Assembly: GCA_900315305.1 (NCBI GenBank)
Contig: OMYS01000022.1
Location: forward strand, 1-64,000
Direction of reading: 5' to 3'
Length of the DNA stretch: 64,000 nt
Source: an uncultured Eubacteriales bacterium
GTDB lineage: Bacteria; Bacillota; Clostridia; Lachnospirales; Lachnospiraceae
Within the stretch, counting starts at the first letter, position 1, and each line of letters begins with the position of its first letter. The translations under genes and the position numbers were made by a program. Of this stretch, positions 45,386-54,686 are shown in pieces. The notes beneath the pieces are model-generated. The model did not search any database. It was not told the origin of the DNA and worked only from the letters and a program-made list of their open reading frames with translations.

Positions 45386-47158
45386 TTACCGGATCTTCTT
45401 CGCGAGCTCCTCTGCCTCCGCGACGACCGCCTCGAATTTCCGGAGCGCCGTGTCGACCGGGGCCGGCGTCGTGAGATCGACGCCCGCGTATTTCAGCTCA
45501 TCGAGCGGATCGCGGGAGCCGCCCATGGACAGGAAGCCGAGATAGCGGTCCACGGCCGGTTTGCCCTCCGTGCGGATGCCCTCGGAGAGAGCGACCGCCG
45601 TCGAATAGCCGGTCGCATATTTATAGACGTAGAACGGTCTGTAGAAATGCGGAATTCTCGCCCACTCGTACTGAACCTCGTCGTCGAGGACCAGGTCCGG
45701 TCCGAAGTAATCGGCGGTGAGTCCCTTGTACAGCGCGTTCAGAGCCGCCGGTGTCAGTGCCTCTCCGTGCTCAGCCATCCGGTGGGCCTTCATTTCAAAT
45801 TCCGCGAACATCGTCTGGCGGTAGACCGTTCCCTTGAACGCCTCGAGATACTGGTTCAGAAGGCGGAGGCGTTCAAGCGGGTCCGTTGTCTTCGAGAGGA
45901 GATTCTCGATGAGCAGGTTCTCATTGACCGTGGAGGCAACCTCCGCGACGAAGAGCGTGTACTCCGCGTAGTACGGCGGCTGCGTGTGGTTCGCGAGATA
46001 CGTGTGCATGGAGTGGCCCATTTCGTGCGCGATTGTCGAGACCGCATCGAGCGTGCCCGAGAAATTCGTGAGAATAAACGGGTTCGAGTCGTACGTGCCG
46101 GACGAATAAGCGCCGCCCGATTTGCCCTTGTTTGGATAGACATCGATCCAGCGGTCGCGGAACGCGCGCCTCACGGTACTGCCATACGTCTCTCCGAGCG
46201 GAGCGACAGCATCGAGCACCATCTGCTGTGCTTCTTCATATGTATAGCGCTTTTCATTTCCGGAAATGAGAGGCGCGTAGAGGTCGTAGTAGTGAAGCTC
46301 ATCCAGATGGAGCATCTCCTTGCGCAGGCGGACATAGCGGTACATCGCCGGCATGTGCGCGCGGACGGTCTCGATCAGATTGTCGTAGACCGATGCCGGG
46401 ATGTGCTCGCCGGCCTGAGACATCTCGCGTGATGAGCCGTAGTGACGGGCCGCTGCCTCCGCAGCCGCGCATTTGACGGCGCCGGAATAGGTTGCGGCAA
46501 ATGTATTGATGTGCTCCCGGTAGGATTTGTAGTACGAGCGGAACGAGTTCTCCCTGAGCGTGCGGTCACTGCTCATCTGCAGTGGGATGTAGCCCGGACC
46601 TGTGACCTCGTGCTCCTTGCCGTCCGAGTCCTTCGCCGGATCGAAGAGCAGATCGGCGTCCTGCAGGTTCTCCGCGATCTGCTGCGGCGCGGAGAAGACC
46701 TCGCCGAAGGAGGCGAGAAGCTTTTCCTCATCTGCGGTCAGCGTGTGCGGCTTGTCGCGGAGCAGCTTCACGAGAAGATAGCGGTAATCCTTGAGCTTCG
46801 GGTCGTCCGTGAGGCTTTTCAGCGTCTCCTCCGGGAGCGCGAGAATTTCCGGCTCCGCGAAGGCTGTGGCCGAGACGGCCTGCACGTATTTGCCGTAGAT
46901 CTGCGCGTACATGGCCTGTGCGTCAGCGGCGCGCGTGTCCTCACTCCGGCGGAGGGAGGCGTAGCAGAAGAGGTCGGAGAGCAGAAGACTGAGGTCTGTG
47001 TCCGCCTTGAAATACGCGAGCACGTGGTCCGCGTCCGTGAGCTTCCCCTGGAATGCGCTGACAGCTGTGATCTTCTCATCGACGCCGCCGAGCGCCTCCC
47101 TCCAGGCATTGTCATCCTTATAGAGCGTTGTCAGGTCCCACATATAGGCCTTGTCCAT
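45386..47158 (-). CDS. pepF: Oligoendopeptidase F (M3B metallopeptidase)
   Basis: 590 residues, cytoplasmic zinc peptidase that trims peptides of roughly 7-17 residues. Zinc motif in TIAHEMGHSMHTYLA, preceded by GAYSSGTYDSNPFILTNFSG, which is typical of PepF. It starts MDKAYMWDLTTLYKDD. I prefer the ATG at 47158, with AAAGGA ten bases upstream, to one 24 bp earlier. It converges with cobA-hemD, leaving five bases between stops. Confidence 0.94.
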   Translation of the reverse strand: MDKAYMWDLTTLYKDDNAWREALGGVDEKITAVSAFQGKLTDADHVLAYFKADTDLSLLLSDLFCYASLRRSEDTRAADAQAMYAQIYGKYVQAVSATAFAEPEILALPEETLKSLTDDPKLKDYRYLLVKLLRDKPHTLTADEEKLLASFGEVFSAPQQIAENLQDADLLFDPAKDSDGKEHEVTGPGYIPLQMSSDRTLRENSFRSYYKSYREHINTFAATYSGAVKCAAAEAAARHYGSSREMSQAGEHIPASVYDNLIETVRAHMPAMYRYVRLRKEMLHLDELHYYDLYAPLISGNEKRYTYEEAQQMVLDAVAPLGETYGSTVRRAFRDRWIDVYPNKGKSGGAYSSGTYDSNPFILTNFSGTLDAVSTIAHEMGHSMHTYLANHTQPPYYAEYTLFVAEVASTVNENLLIENLLSKTTDPLERLRLLNQYLEAFKGTVYRQTMFAEFEMKAHRMAEHGEALTPAALNALYKGLTADYFGPDLVLDDEVQYEWARIPHFYRPFYVYKYATGYSTAVALSEGIRTEGKPAVDRYLGFLSMGGSRDPLDELKYAGVDLTTPAPVDTALRKFEAVVAEAEELAKKIR

Positions 47159-47228
47159 ATCCTTTCGTTCCTTTAATTCCATATATTCATATGCGCCGCC
47201 CTTTTTCGGCGGCTCCTCCTTTCTATTG

Positions 47229-47273
47229 ATTCGGCCCCCAGGCTCGGAACGCTTTGCGCCCCTGGGTGCTAAT
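47229..47273. repeat. Family B hairpin repeat, diverged copy
   Basis: attcggc and gctaat arms enclose ggctcggaacgctttgcgcc, which matches the core of the other copies. It sits behind the pepF start in the 763-bp pepF-pflB gap. Confidence 0.45.
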
Positions 47274-47338
47274 TATATTTAATCACAGTTCACGGAGAAG
47301 AACAACGTCACGTCTTCTGCGGGGTGAGGACCCGGCGG

Positions 47339-47536
47339 GTTACAGTTCACACGCCATCAGACCTCGGTGAACGGTCAGTGATATCAGGAGCGGTGAGGGC
47401 GTTATACGGAGGAGTCCGAAGATCACCCTGAGCCGCTGTGTCAGCGGCGAGGGGAAGCTGAGGAGGACGGAGTCTGCCCGATACCGCCCTGATATTCGCG
47501 ACCGCATGCGACTTTGGATGGCGTGTGAACTGTAAC
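47339..47536 (+). mobile_element. MITE-like family A element, full-length 198 bp, with 8-bp target duplication
   Basis: The best copy. A perfect 20-bp terminal inverted repeat (GTTACAGTTCACACGCCATC at the left, its complement at the right) bounds it. Inner arms gatatcaggagcggt and accgccctgatattc also pair, and ccgctg/cagcgg forms a small central hairpin. The octamer cccggcgg occurs directly outside both ends (47331-47338 and 47537-47544), a perfect target-site duplication. There is no coding capacity. It lies upstream of the pflB promoter. Confidence 0.9.
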
Positions 47537-47612
47537 CCCGGCGGAGCTCTCCGGAGCCTGCCACCATCTCAGACCGGAATGGTATGACCTCCATCGCAGA
47601 TTTGTATCCAAA

Positions 47613-47814
47613 ATTGTATACAATAAGCAGATTTCCCGTCGGATTAGCCCCGGGAATCCGCTATTCGTGCGGAGTTTTCATTTTTGTAATCGATAACATG
47701 ATATCGAAAAAAGCGTAAGAAAGCCCCAAAAACCGCACTTTACACATGTCACTTTGTATCAAATTAGGTTCATGAGAAAAAAGTATTGCGTTTGTATATT
47801 GTATACATTATAAT
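47613..47814 (+). promoter_or_regulatory. pflB promoter with paired TTGTATAC palindromes
   Basis: TTGCGT (47786-47791), 17 bases and TATAAT (47809-47814). ATTGTATACAAT at 47613-47624 is a perfect palindrome, and ATTGTATACATT at 47798-47809 sits in the spacer against the -10. The shared core suggests two operator half-sites 185 bp apart. The leader from about 47821 to 47921 holds a small ggaac/gttcc hairpin. Confidence 0.65.
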
Positions 47815-47921
47815 TACACTTGTAAGCGAAAGGGAGCTGAGAACAGGAACGGAAATGTTCCGGCGCCCATCCAGTAAATCAAGGTAACAGATGTTTTTTA
47901 CATTTTCTTTTAGGAGGAATC

Positions 47922-50171
47922 ATGCAGGAAAACGCAGCATGGGAAGGCTTCCAGGGACGTCTCTGGAAGGAAGAAATTAACGTTCGTGATTTCGTTCAGA
48001 AGAACTACACACCGTACAACGGTGATGAGAGCTTCCTTGAGGGCCCGACAGAGGCTACTAATATTCTCTGGGGCAAGCTTCAGGAGCTTCAGAAGGAAGA
48101 GCGCGCAAAGGGCGGCGTTCTTGAGTGCGAGACAGAGGTTGTCTCCGGCCTTACAGCTTATGGCCCGGGCTACATCGATGAGAAGACAAAGGATCTCGAG
48201 AAGATCGTCGGTCTTCAGACAGATAAGCCGCTGAAGAGAGCATTCATGCCGTACGGCGGTATCAGAATGGCTGAGCAGGCAGCTGCAAACTATGGCTACA
48301 CAATCAACCCGAAGTTCCACAAGATCTTCAATGAGTACCACAAGACACACAACCAGGCTGTTTTCGATGCTTACACACCGGAAATGAAGCTCGCTCGTCA
48401 TACACATATCATCACAGGTCTTCCGGATACATACGGCCGTGGCCGTATCGTCGGCGACTACAGACGTGTTGCTCTCTATGGTATCGATTATCTGATCGAG
48501 CAGAAGGAGAACGACAAGGCTAACTGCGGCGATCATATGACAGATGATGTCATCCGTCTCCGTGAGGAGCTCGCTGACCAGATCAAGGCTCTGAAGGGCA
48601 TGAAGGAAATGGCAGCTTCCTACGGCTATGATATCAGCAAGCCGGCTACAAATGCTCATGAGGCTGTTCAGTGGCTGTACTTCGGCTACCTCGCTGCGAT
48701 CAAGACACAGAACGGCGCGGCTATGTCCGTCGGTCGTGTTTCCACATTCCTTGATATCTACATCAACCGCGATCTCGAGGCTGGTAAGATCACAGAGAAG
48801 GAAGCACAGGAGCTCATCGATCACTTCGTTATGAAGTGCAGAATGGTCAAGTTCGCACGTATCACTTCCTACAACGAGCTGTTCTCCGGCGATCCGGTCT
48901 GGGCTACACTCGAGGTTGCAGGTATGGGCGTTGACGGCCGTTCCATGGTCACAAAGAACGACTTCCGTTTCCTGCACACACTTGAGAACATGGGTCCGTC
49001 CCCGGAGCCGAACCTCACAGTTCTGTACAGCTCCAGACTTCCGGAAGCATTCAAGAAGTATGCGGCTCACATCTCCGTCACAACATCTTCCATCCAGTAT
49101 GAGAACGATGATGTCATGAGAGTCACATGGGGCGATGACTACAGCATCTGCTGCTGCGTATCCGCTACACAGACTGGTAAGGAAATGCAGTTCTTCGGTG
49201 CTCGTGCAAACCTTGCTAAGTGCCTTCTGTACGCAATCAACGGCGGCGTTGACGACAAGACTCGTCAGCAGGTCGGCCCGAAGACTCCGGCGATCACAGA
49301 TGAGTACCTCGACTATGAGGATGTCAAGGCAAGATTCGAGAAGGAAATGGACTGGCTCGCAGGTCTCTATGTCAACACACTGAACCTGATCCAGTACATG
49401 CATGACAAGTACTATTATGAAGCAGCTGAGATGGCTCTGATCGATACAGATGTCCGCCGTACATTTGCGACAGGTATCGCAGGCTTCTCACATGTCATCG
49501 ATTCTCTGTCCGCAATCAAGTATGCAAAGGTTAAGTGCATCAAGGACGAGACAGGCTTCAACATCGACTACGCAATCGAGGGTGACTTCCCGAGATACGG
49601 CAACGATGATGACCGTGCAGATGATATCGGCCTCTGGGTCCTGAAGACATTCCTCTCCAAGATCAAGAAGAGACATACATACAGAAATTCCGAGCCGACG
49701 ACTTCCATCCTTACCATCACATCCAACGTTGTGTATGGCAAGTACACAGGCAACATGCCGGATGGCCGCCGTGCAGGCACACCGCTTTCACCGGGTGCTA
49801 ACCCGTCCTACGGCGCAGAGAAGAGCGGACTTCTTGCTTCCCTCAACTCTCTGACAAAGATCCCGTATGAGTGGGCTCTCGACGGAATTTCCAACACGCA
49901 GACCATGAACCCGAGCGCTCTTGGCCATGACGAGAAGGAAAGAGTCAATAACCTTGTCAATGTCCTCGACGGATATTTCGATCAGGGTGCTCATCACCTC
50001 AACGTCAACGTCTTCGGCCGTGAGAAGCTTGAGGATGCTATGGCTCATCCGGAAAAGCCGGAGTACGCAAACTTCACAATCCGTGTTTCCGGTTACGCTG
50101 TCAAGTTCATCGATCTGACACATGAGCAGCAGCTCGATGTTCTGAGCAGAACATTCCACGATCATCTGTGA
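47922..50171 (+). CDS. pflB: Formate C-acetyltransferase (pyruvate formate-lyase)
   Basis: 749-residue glycyl-radical enzyme converting pyruvate and CoA to acetyl-CoA and formate. The active-site cysteines lie in [15 protein letters not shown] (three Cys, residues 410-412, where the family has two). The radical Gly is in RVSGYAVKF, residue 724. Codon use (cgt, gct, aca) differs from the GC-rich neighbours, as expected for a very highly expressed gene. TTTTAGGAGGAATC precedes the ATG. Its activase is the next gene. Confidence 0.98.
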   Translation: MQENAAWEGFQGRLWKEEINVRDFVQKNYTPYNGDESFLEGPTEATNILWGKLQELQKEERAKGGVLECETEVVSGLTAYGPGYIDEKTKDLEKIVGLQTDKPLKRAFMPYGGIRMAEQAAANYGYTINPKFHKIFNEYHKTHNQAVFDAYTPEMKLARHTHIITGLPDTYGRGRIVGDYRRVALYGIDYLIEQKENDKANCGDHMTDDVIRLREELADQIKALKGMKEMAASYGYDISKPATNAHEAVQWLYFGYLAAIKTQNGAAMSVGRVSTFLDIYINRDLEAGKITEKEAQELIDHFVMKCRMVKFARITSYNELFSGDPVWATLEVAGMGVDGRSMVTKNDFRFLHTLENMGPSPEPNLTVLYSSRLPEAFKKYAAHISVTTSSIQYENDDVMRVTWGDDYSICCCVSATQTGKEMQFFGARANLAKCLLYAINGGVDDKTRQQVGPKTPAITDEYLDYEDVKARFEKEMDWLAGLYVNTLNLIQYMHDKYYYEAAEMALIDTDVRRTFATGIAGFSHVIDSLSAIKYAKVKCIKDETGFNIDYAIEGDFPRYGNDDDRADDIGLWVLKTFLSKIKKRHTYRNSEPTTSILTITSNVVYGKYTGNMPDGRRAGTPLSPGANPSYGAEKSGLLASLNSLTKIPYEWALDGISNTQTMNPSALGHDEKERVNNLVNVLDGYFDQGAHHLNVNVFGREKLEDAMAHPEKPEYANFTIRVSGYAVKFIDLTHEQQLDVLSRTFHDHL

Positions 50172-50270
50172 TTAATAAGCATACCTCAGGAAACTGATGA
50201 AATCAGGGCGGAGAGCTTGCTCTCCGAACGGTTTCAGAAGCTTTCTGAGTATGAATGCTGAATCGTTACG
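50172..50270. repeat. Long hairpin repeat after pflB
   Basis: ctcaggaaa with tttctgag, and gcggagagc with gctctccga, form a 65-base hairpin framed by agcatac and gtatgaatgct. It ends gctgaatcgttac, like the family B tails. The same hairpin design appears at 53208-53275. Confidence 0.5.
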
Positions 50271-50286
50271 ATCAGAAACAACACAA

Positions 50287-50322
50287 TGTGCGCCGGCAGG
50301 CAGTCCTGTCGGCGCACATTTT
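50287..50322 (+). terminator. Terminator between pflB and pflA
   Basis: tgtgcgccggcagg pairs with cctgtcggcgcaca around cagt (one bulge), followed by four T. It would keep activase expression far below pflB. Confidence 0.85.
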
Positions 50323-50343
50323 CTACTGTGAGGAAAAAATATT

Positions 50344-51111
50344 ATGATAAAAGGACTGGTCAATTCTATTGAGAGCTTCGGATCTGTCGACGGCCCCGGC
50401 GTCCGCTTCATGTTCTTCATGCAGGGCTGCAACATGCGCTGCGCGTACTGCCACAACCCGGAGACCTGGGCAAAGGAGCTTCCGGACACATCGGAGTCGA
50501 TGGTGATCACGCCTGAGGAGGGCTTTAAGATGGCAAGCCGCTACAAGGCCTACTGGAAGAAGGGCGGCGGCATCACGGTGAGCGGCGGCGAGGCCATGCT
50601 CCAGATGGAGTGGGTCACGGAGCTCTTCAAGATCTGCCGGAAAAATGGAGTGACAACCGCTCTCGACACGTCCGGTAGCCCGTTTGATCCGGACAATGCG
50701 GAGTACATGAAGAAGTTCGAGGAGATGTTCGCGGTCACGGACCTCTTCATCCTTGATCTCAAGGAGTACGACGACGCGCGCCACAAGAAGCTCACCGGAT
50801 GTTCAAACCGGAACATCCTCGCACTGGCCCGCTATATTTCCGATCATGGCGGAAAAATGTGGATCCGTCACGTCCTCGTTCCGGGTGTCACGGACCAGGA
50901 GGACGATCTCAAGGCGCTCTCGGATTTTATTAAGAGCCTTCACGGCGTCGACCGCGTCGAGATCCTTCCGTACCACACGCTCGGCGTGACGAAGTACGAG
51001 AAGCTCGGCATTCCGTACCGCCTCGAGGGCGTACCGACGCCGACGGACGAGCAGGTGCGCCACGCACAGGAAATCCTTCACACGGAGGACTACCAGGGCT
51101 TCCGCTCCTGA
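50344..51111 (+). CDS. pflA: Pyruvate formate-lyase activating enzyme
   Basis: 255-residue radical SAM enzyme that installs the glycyl radical on PflB. Cluster motif CNMRCAYCHNPETW near residue 36; SGGEAMLQ is the SAM-binding GGE loop. GSVDGPGVRFMFFMQG opens the protein. AGGAAAAAATATT precedes the ATG. Confidence 0.97.
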   Translation: MIKGLVNSIESFGSVDGPGVRFMFFMQGCNMRCAYCHNPETWAKELPDTSESMVITPEEGFKMASRYKAYWKKGGGITVSGGEAMLQMEWVTELFKICRKNGVTTALDTSGSPFDPDNAEYMKKFEEMFAVTDLFILDLKEYDDARHKKLTGCSNRNILALARYISDHGGKMWIRHVLVPGVTDQEDDLKALSDFIKSLHGVDRVEILPYHTLGVTKYEKLGIPYRLEGVPTPTDEQVRHAQEILHTEDYQGFRS

Positions 51112-51157
51112 TAGACGGTACACCGGATTTACTCAGTTTATATGCAGTTAGACCTTG

Positions 51158-51187
51158 GACGCAGTCAGCGATATCGCTGACTGCGTC
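51158..51187. repeat. Perfect 30-bp palindrome after pflA
   Basis: gacgcagtcagcgat is followed immediately by its exact complement, with no spacer, then tgattcttt. The sequence just before and into it (gttagacc, gtcagcgatatc) resembles the left end of a family A element, so it may be a rearranged remnant that now acts as the pflA terminator. Confidence 0.7.
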
Positions 51188-51196
51188 TGATTCTTT

Positions 51197-51298
51197 GTTA
51201 CTGTTCACACCGAATCGGAACTTTGGAAGCCATAAGCGATATCAGATACGTTGGAGGGCGTTAAGTGGAGGAGCCCGAAAATCACCCTGAGCTGTAAC
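51197..51298 (+). mobile_element. MITE-like family A element, 102-bp form, with 8-bp target duplication
   Basis: Begins GTTACTGTTCACACC and ends GAGCTGTAAC. The interior gatatcaga...ggagggcgtta...ggaggagcccgaaaatcaccctgag follows the left half of the 198-bp copy. The octamer gattcttt flanks it at 51189-51196 and 51299-51306, a perfect target duplication. With the neighbouring palindrome it occupies most of the 342-bp pflA-nhaC gap. Confidence 0.85.
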
Positions 51299-51453
51299 GA
51301 TTCTTTATCGCGGGTGCATGGTAACGTAATAAAGCAGTGACCACACGCCGAAACTTTGGTATACTCTTATGATAAAGGATTGCGAGAGCTGCAAAGCAGC
51401 AAAGCAATCCGCCGGGACTCAGATATTTACCGGAAAAAGGGGAGGATCAAAGT

Positions 51454-53121
51454 ATGTGGGCAAAACTAAAAGATCATGGAAAAAAGATCGCATTTGCGGT
51501 CGTTGCCGTCTTTCTGATTATCGCGGCCTGCGTGACGACGGCCGACTCCGTTCAGAAGACATTCTGGGCGCTCGTTCCGCCGATCATCGCGATCGGGCTT
51601 GCACTCGTCACAAAGGAGGTCTACAGCTCGCTGTTCATCGGCATTCTGTCCGGCGCGATGCTGTACTCGGGCTTCAGCTTCACGGGAACGCTGAACCACA
51701 CATTCAAGGACGGCGTCGTCTCCGTCCTGTCGGATTCCTATAATGTCGGAATTCTGATTTTCCTTGTTATCCTCGGTATTATGGTGCAGCTCATGAACCG
51801 GACCGGCGGCTCCGCCGCATTCGGCAAATGGGCTTCCTCGCACATCAAGACGCGCGTCGGCGCGCAGCTCGCGACGATCGCGCTCGGAATTCTCATTTTC
51901 ATTGATGATTATTTTAACTGCCTGACGGTCGGCTCCGTCATGCGGCCGGTCACGGACAAGCACCATGTGTCCCGCGCAAAGCTCGCGTACCTGATCGACG
52001 CGACGGCGGCGCCGGTGTGCATCATCGCGCCGATCTCGTCGTGGGCGGCTGCTGTCTCCGGCTTCGTGAAGGGCCAGAACGGCATCGATCTCTTTGTTCA
52101 TGCGATTCCGTTTAATTACTACGCGCTTCTTACGATCGCGATGGTGTTCATGCTCACGGTCCTCAAGGTCGATTACGGCCCGATGGCAAGGCACGAGTAC
52201 AACGCGATCTACCACAATGACCTGTACACGACGCCGGACCGGCCGTACGCAAATGCCGCGGACGAGGAGGTCAACACAAAGGGAATCGTCGCCGACATGC
52301 TTGTGCCGATCATCACGCTCGTCGTGTTCTGCGTGATCGGCATGCTCTACACGGGCGGCTTCTTCAGCGGCAAAGGTCTCGTCGAGGCATTTGCCGGATC
52401 AGACGCGTCGGTCGGTCTCGTGCTCGGTTCATTCTGCGCACTTGTCGTCACGATTGCGTACTACCTGGTCCGCCGCGTGCTCTGCTACAGTGAGATCATG
52501 AGCTGCTTCCCGGAGGGCTTCAAGCAGATGGTCCCGGCGATCCTGATCCTTGTGTTCGCGTGGTCGCTCAAGGCAATGACCGATTCTCTGGGTGCAAAGG
52601 AATATGTCGCGATGCTCGTCAATCAGTCGAAGGGAAGCTTCCAGCTGATCCTCCCGGTTATCATTTTCCTGATCGCAGTCGGTCTGTCCTTCGCGACCGG
52701 AACATCATGGGGAACGTTCGGTATCCTGATCCCGATCGTCACGAGCTGCTTTGAGGGATCGGACTACAACATGATGATCATCTCGATCTCCGCGTGCATG
52801 GCCGGCGCGGTCTGCGGCGACCACTGCTCACCGATCTCGGACACGACGATCATGTCGTCGGCCGGTGCGCAGAGTGACCATTTGAATCACGTCTCGACGC
52901 AGATGCCCTATGCGATGACGGCAGCGGCTGTCTCCGCGGTGTCCTATCTGATCGCAACGATCGTCGAGCGGACGACGCACAGCCTTGTGATCGCCGCGTG
53001 CGTCGGTCTCCCGTGCGGACTTGCGATTCTTCTCGTGATTCTTCTGATTGTCAGGAAGGGAAATGCGGCGCGGATCGCGCAGTTTAAGGCGGAAGAGGCC
53101 GGAGCGGCACAGGAAGGATAA
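51454..53121 (+). CDS. NhaC-family Na+/H+ antiporter
   Basis: 555 residues with about twelve hydrophobic segments. The NhaC Pfam type is indicated by ALVPPIIAIGLALVTKEVYSSLFIG, IFIDDYFNCLTVGSVMRPV and the C-terminal SACMAGAVCGDHCSPISDTTIMSSAG. The family also includes amino-acid/proton exchangers, so the ion pair is an inference. AAAAGGGGAGGATC precedes the ATG. It faces a convergent LysR-type regulator, which may or may not control it. Confidence 0.88.
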   Translation: MWAKLKDHGKKIAFAVVAVFLIIAACVTTADSVQKTFWALVPPIIAIGLALVTKEVYSSLFIGILSGAMLYSGFSFTGTLNHTFKDGVVSVLSDSYNVGILIFLVILGIMVQLMNRTGGSAAFGKWASSHIKTRVGAQLATIALGILIFIDDYFNCLTVGSVMRPVTDKHHVSRAKLAYLIDATAAPVCIIAPISSWAAAVSGFVKGQNGIDLFVHAIPFNYYALLTIAMVFMLTVLKVDYGPMARHEYNAIYHNDLYTTPDRPYANAADEEVNTKGIVADMLVPIITLVVFCVIGMLYTGGFFSGKGLVEAFAGSDASVGLVLGSFCALVVTIAYYLVRRVLCYSEIMSCFPEGFKQMVPAILILVFAWSLKAMTDSLGAKEYVAMLVNQSKGSFQLILPVIIFLIAVGLSFATGTSWGTFGILIPIVTSCFEGSDYNMMIISISACMAGAVCGDHCSPISDTTIMSSAGAQSDHLNHVSTQMPYAMTAAAVSAVSYLIATIVERTTHSLVIAACVGLPCGLAILLVILLIVRKGNAARIAQFKAEEAGAAQEG

Positions 53122-53137
53122 AACATAGAACTTGTTC

Positions 53138-53290
53138 GGCAACCCATACTCGGAATGCTTCGCGTTCCTTGTTGTGGGCAGACAGAGCGGCTTTGCCGCA
53201 TGTCTGTCCCTCAGAAAACTTCTGAATTCGTCCGGCGAGCAGGCTCTCCGTCCGAATTTCATCAGTTTTCTGAGAGGTGCTGATTATTAC
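53138..53290. repeat. Composite three-hairpin repeat after nhaC
   Basis: The first hairpin (53143-53178) contains actcggaatgcttcgcgttcc, the family B core. The second pairs gacag-gcgg with ccgc-ctgtc (53181-53209). The third (53210-53274) pairs ctcagaaaact with agttttctgag and resembles the hairpin after pflB. It ends gctgattattac. It fills the gap between the convergent nhaC and lysR genes and may act as terminator for both. Confidence 0.55.
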
Positions 53291-53311
53291 AACAAGAGCT
53301 GGAGGTCTGTC

Positions 53312-54226
53312 TCATGTGAGGCAGGCCTTCAGCTCTTCTATGTATGCCTGGCCGATTTTTGAGATGATGTTCTGCTTCTTCGTGATGTAGCCGATGTCCA
53401 TGTCGCTCGAGAGGTTCTCATTTTCATCGCGGAAGGGGACGGCGATGTAATCGTCGCCGTTCAGCTCCTCGCTGATGATGCCGGAGCAGAGCGTGTAGCC
53501 ATTGAGGCCGCGCATCAGGTTCAGGTTCGTCGCGCGGTCATTTGACTTGATCAGCTTCGGGTAGAGGTTGTCCGGCAGGATCTCCTCCGCGAAGTAGAAC
53601 GAGCCGTCGTCGCCCTGCTCGAAGGAAATGCACGGATACGGCTCGAGGTCGGCGAGGGAGATCGAGTCGCGGCCGGCCAGCGGATGGCCCTTCCAGAGAT
53701 AGACGTAGGCCTTGCAGCAGATCAGGTGATGAAAGAGAAGGTCATTTTCTGTCAGGTACTTCTGGATGACCTTGCGGTTGTAGTCGTTCATGTAGAGGAC
53801 GCCGATCTCGCTGCGGAGCGTCGAGACGTCGCGGATGACGTCGCGTGTGCGCGTCTCGAGAATCGAAAATTCGTATTCATTTGTTCCGAAGGCGCGCACG
53901 GTCTCGACAAAGGCTTTGACGGCGAAGGAGTAGTGCTGCGTGGAGACGCAGAAGCGCCTCTTGACCTTCTCGCCGTCTCCGTATTTTTCCATCGTGAGCT
54001 CGTACATCTGATAAATCTGCGCCGCGTAGGAGAGAAATTCAGATCCTTCATTTGTCACGGTGACGCCGCGGCCCGAGCGGAGGAAGATGGTGATGCCGAG
54101 ATCGGTCTCGAGCTCCCGCATCGCCGAGGTCAGTGTCGGCTGAGAAATGAAGAGCTTCCTGGCGGCCTTGTTCATCGATTTTGTTTCCGCGATTACGAGC
54201 GCGTAATGTATCTGCTGAAGTGTCAT
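53312..54226 (-). CDS. LysR-family transcriptional regulator
   Basis: 304 residues. N-terminal winged HTH MTLQQIHYALVIAETKSMNK with KLFISQPTLTSAMRELE as the recognition helix region, then the effector domain. I use the ATG at 54226 with GGAGAAC upstream; a 59-residue longer frame reaches into a GC-poor leader and adds no HTH sequence. It converges with the NhaC-type antiporter. The effector is unknown. Confidence 0.9.
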   Translation of the reverse strand: MTLQQIHYALVIAETKSMNKAARKLFISQPTLTSAMRELETDLGITIFLRSGRGVTVTNEGSEFLSYAAQIYQMYELTMEKYGDGEKVKRRFCVSTQHYSFAVKAFVETVRAFGTNEYEFSILETRTRDVIRDVSTLRSEIGVLYMNDYNRKVIQKYLTENDLLFHHLICCKAYVYLWKGHPLAGRDSISLADLEPYPCISFEQGDDGSFYFAEEILPDNLYPKLIKSNDRATNLNLMRGLNGYTLCSGIISEELNGDDYIAVPFRDENENLSSDMDIGYITKKQNIISKIGQAYIEELKACLT

Positions 54227-54240
54227 AGTGTTCTCCGTGA

Positions 54241-54264
54241 AAGGCCCTGCGGGGCCTTTTTTCG
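54241..54264. other. T-tailed hairpin in the lysR leader
   Basis: aaaggccc/ggggccttt with a short loop and six T on the plus strand, 15 bp upstream of the lysR ATG. It reads as a rightward terminator, although no rightward gene precedes it closely. On the lysR side it would be a leader hairpin near the ribosome site. Confidence 0.5.
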
Positions 54265-54373
54265 TTCCCAGCGCTGCCGGATGATCGGGCATGTCCGGGA
54301 AATGCATATAAGTCTTATTATAAAGGGCCGGGGGAAAACGCGCAATGCGGAGGGGGATCACCGCGGTACATAG

Positions 54374-54521
54374 GTTGCTGTTCACACGCACCAAGGATCG
54401 CATGCGGTCGCGAATATCAGGGCGGTATCGGGCAGACTCCGTCCTCCTCAGCTTCCCTTCGCCGCTGACGCAGCGGCTCAGGGTGATCTTCGGACTCCTC
54501 TGGCAGCGTGTGAACCGTAAC
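54374..54521 (-). mobile_element. MITE-like family A element, 148-bp deletion form
   Basis: GTTGCTGTTCACACGC to GCGTGTGAACCGTAAC. In reverse orientation, from gcatgcggtcgcgaatatcag through ctccgtcctcctcagcttcc to cttcggactcctc it matches the 198-bp copy closely, then the distal third is lost. I find no target duplication. It makes up a third of the 460-bp lysR-AAA gap; the remainder holds no supported gene. Confidence 0.75.
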
Positions 54522-54686
54522 GTGAGACAGGTTTCACTCTATCTGATAATGCCACTGGATTCCAGCAGCTGATAGCATGTGAATTATGGATTGCAGGGCG
54601 GAAAAATTGCCTTCATAATGGAATGGTACAGGCAGTGAAATGGGAGAAAACAGGCAAAATGCGGGAGACTGAAGGGAGATGCAGCG

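Noticed and set aside
54241-54264. Treating the T-tailed hairpin upstream of lysR as the nhaC terminator
   Set aside because: It is over 1.1 kb beyond the nhaC stop, with the lysR gene and a composite hairpin repeat in between.
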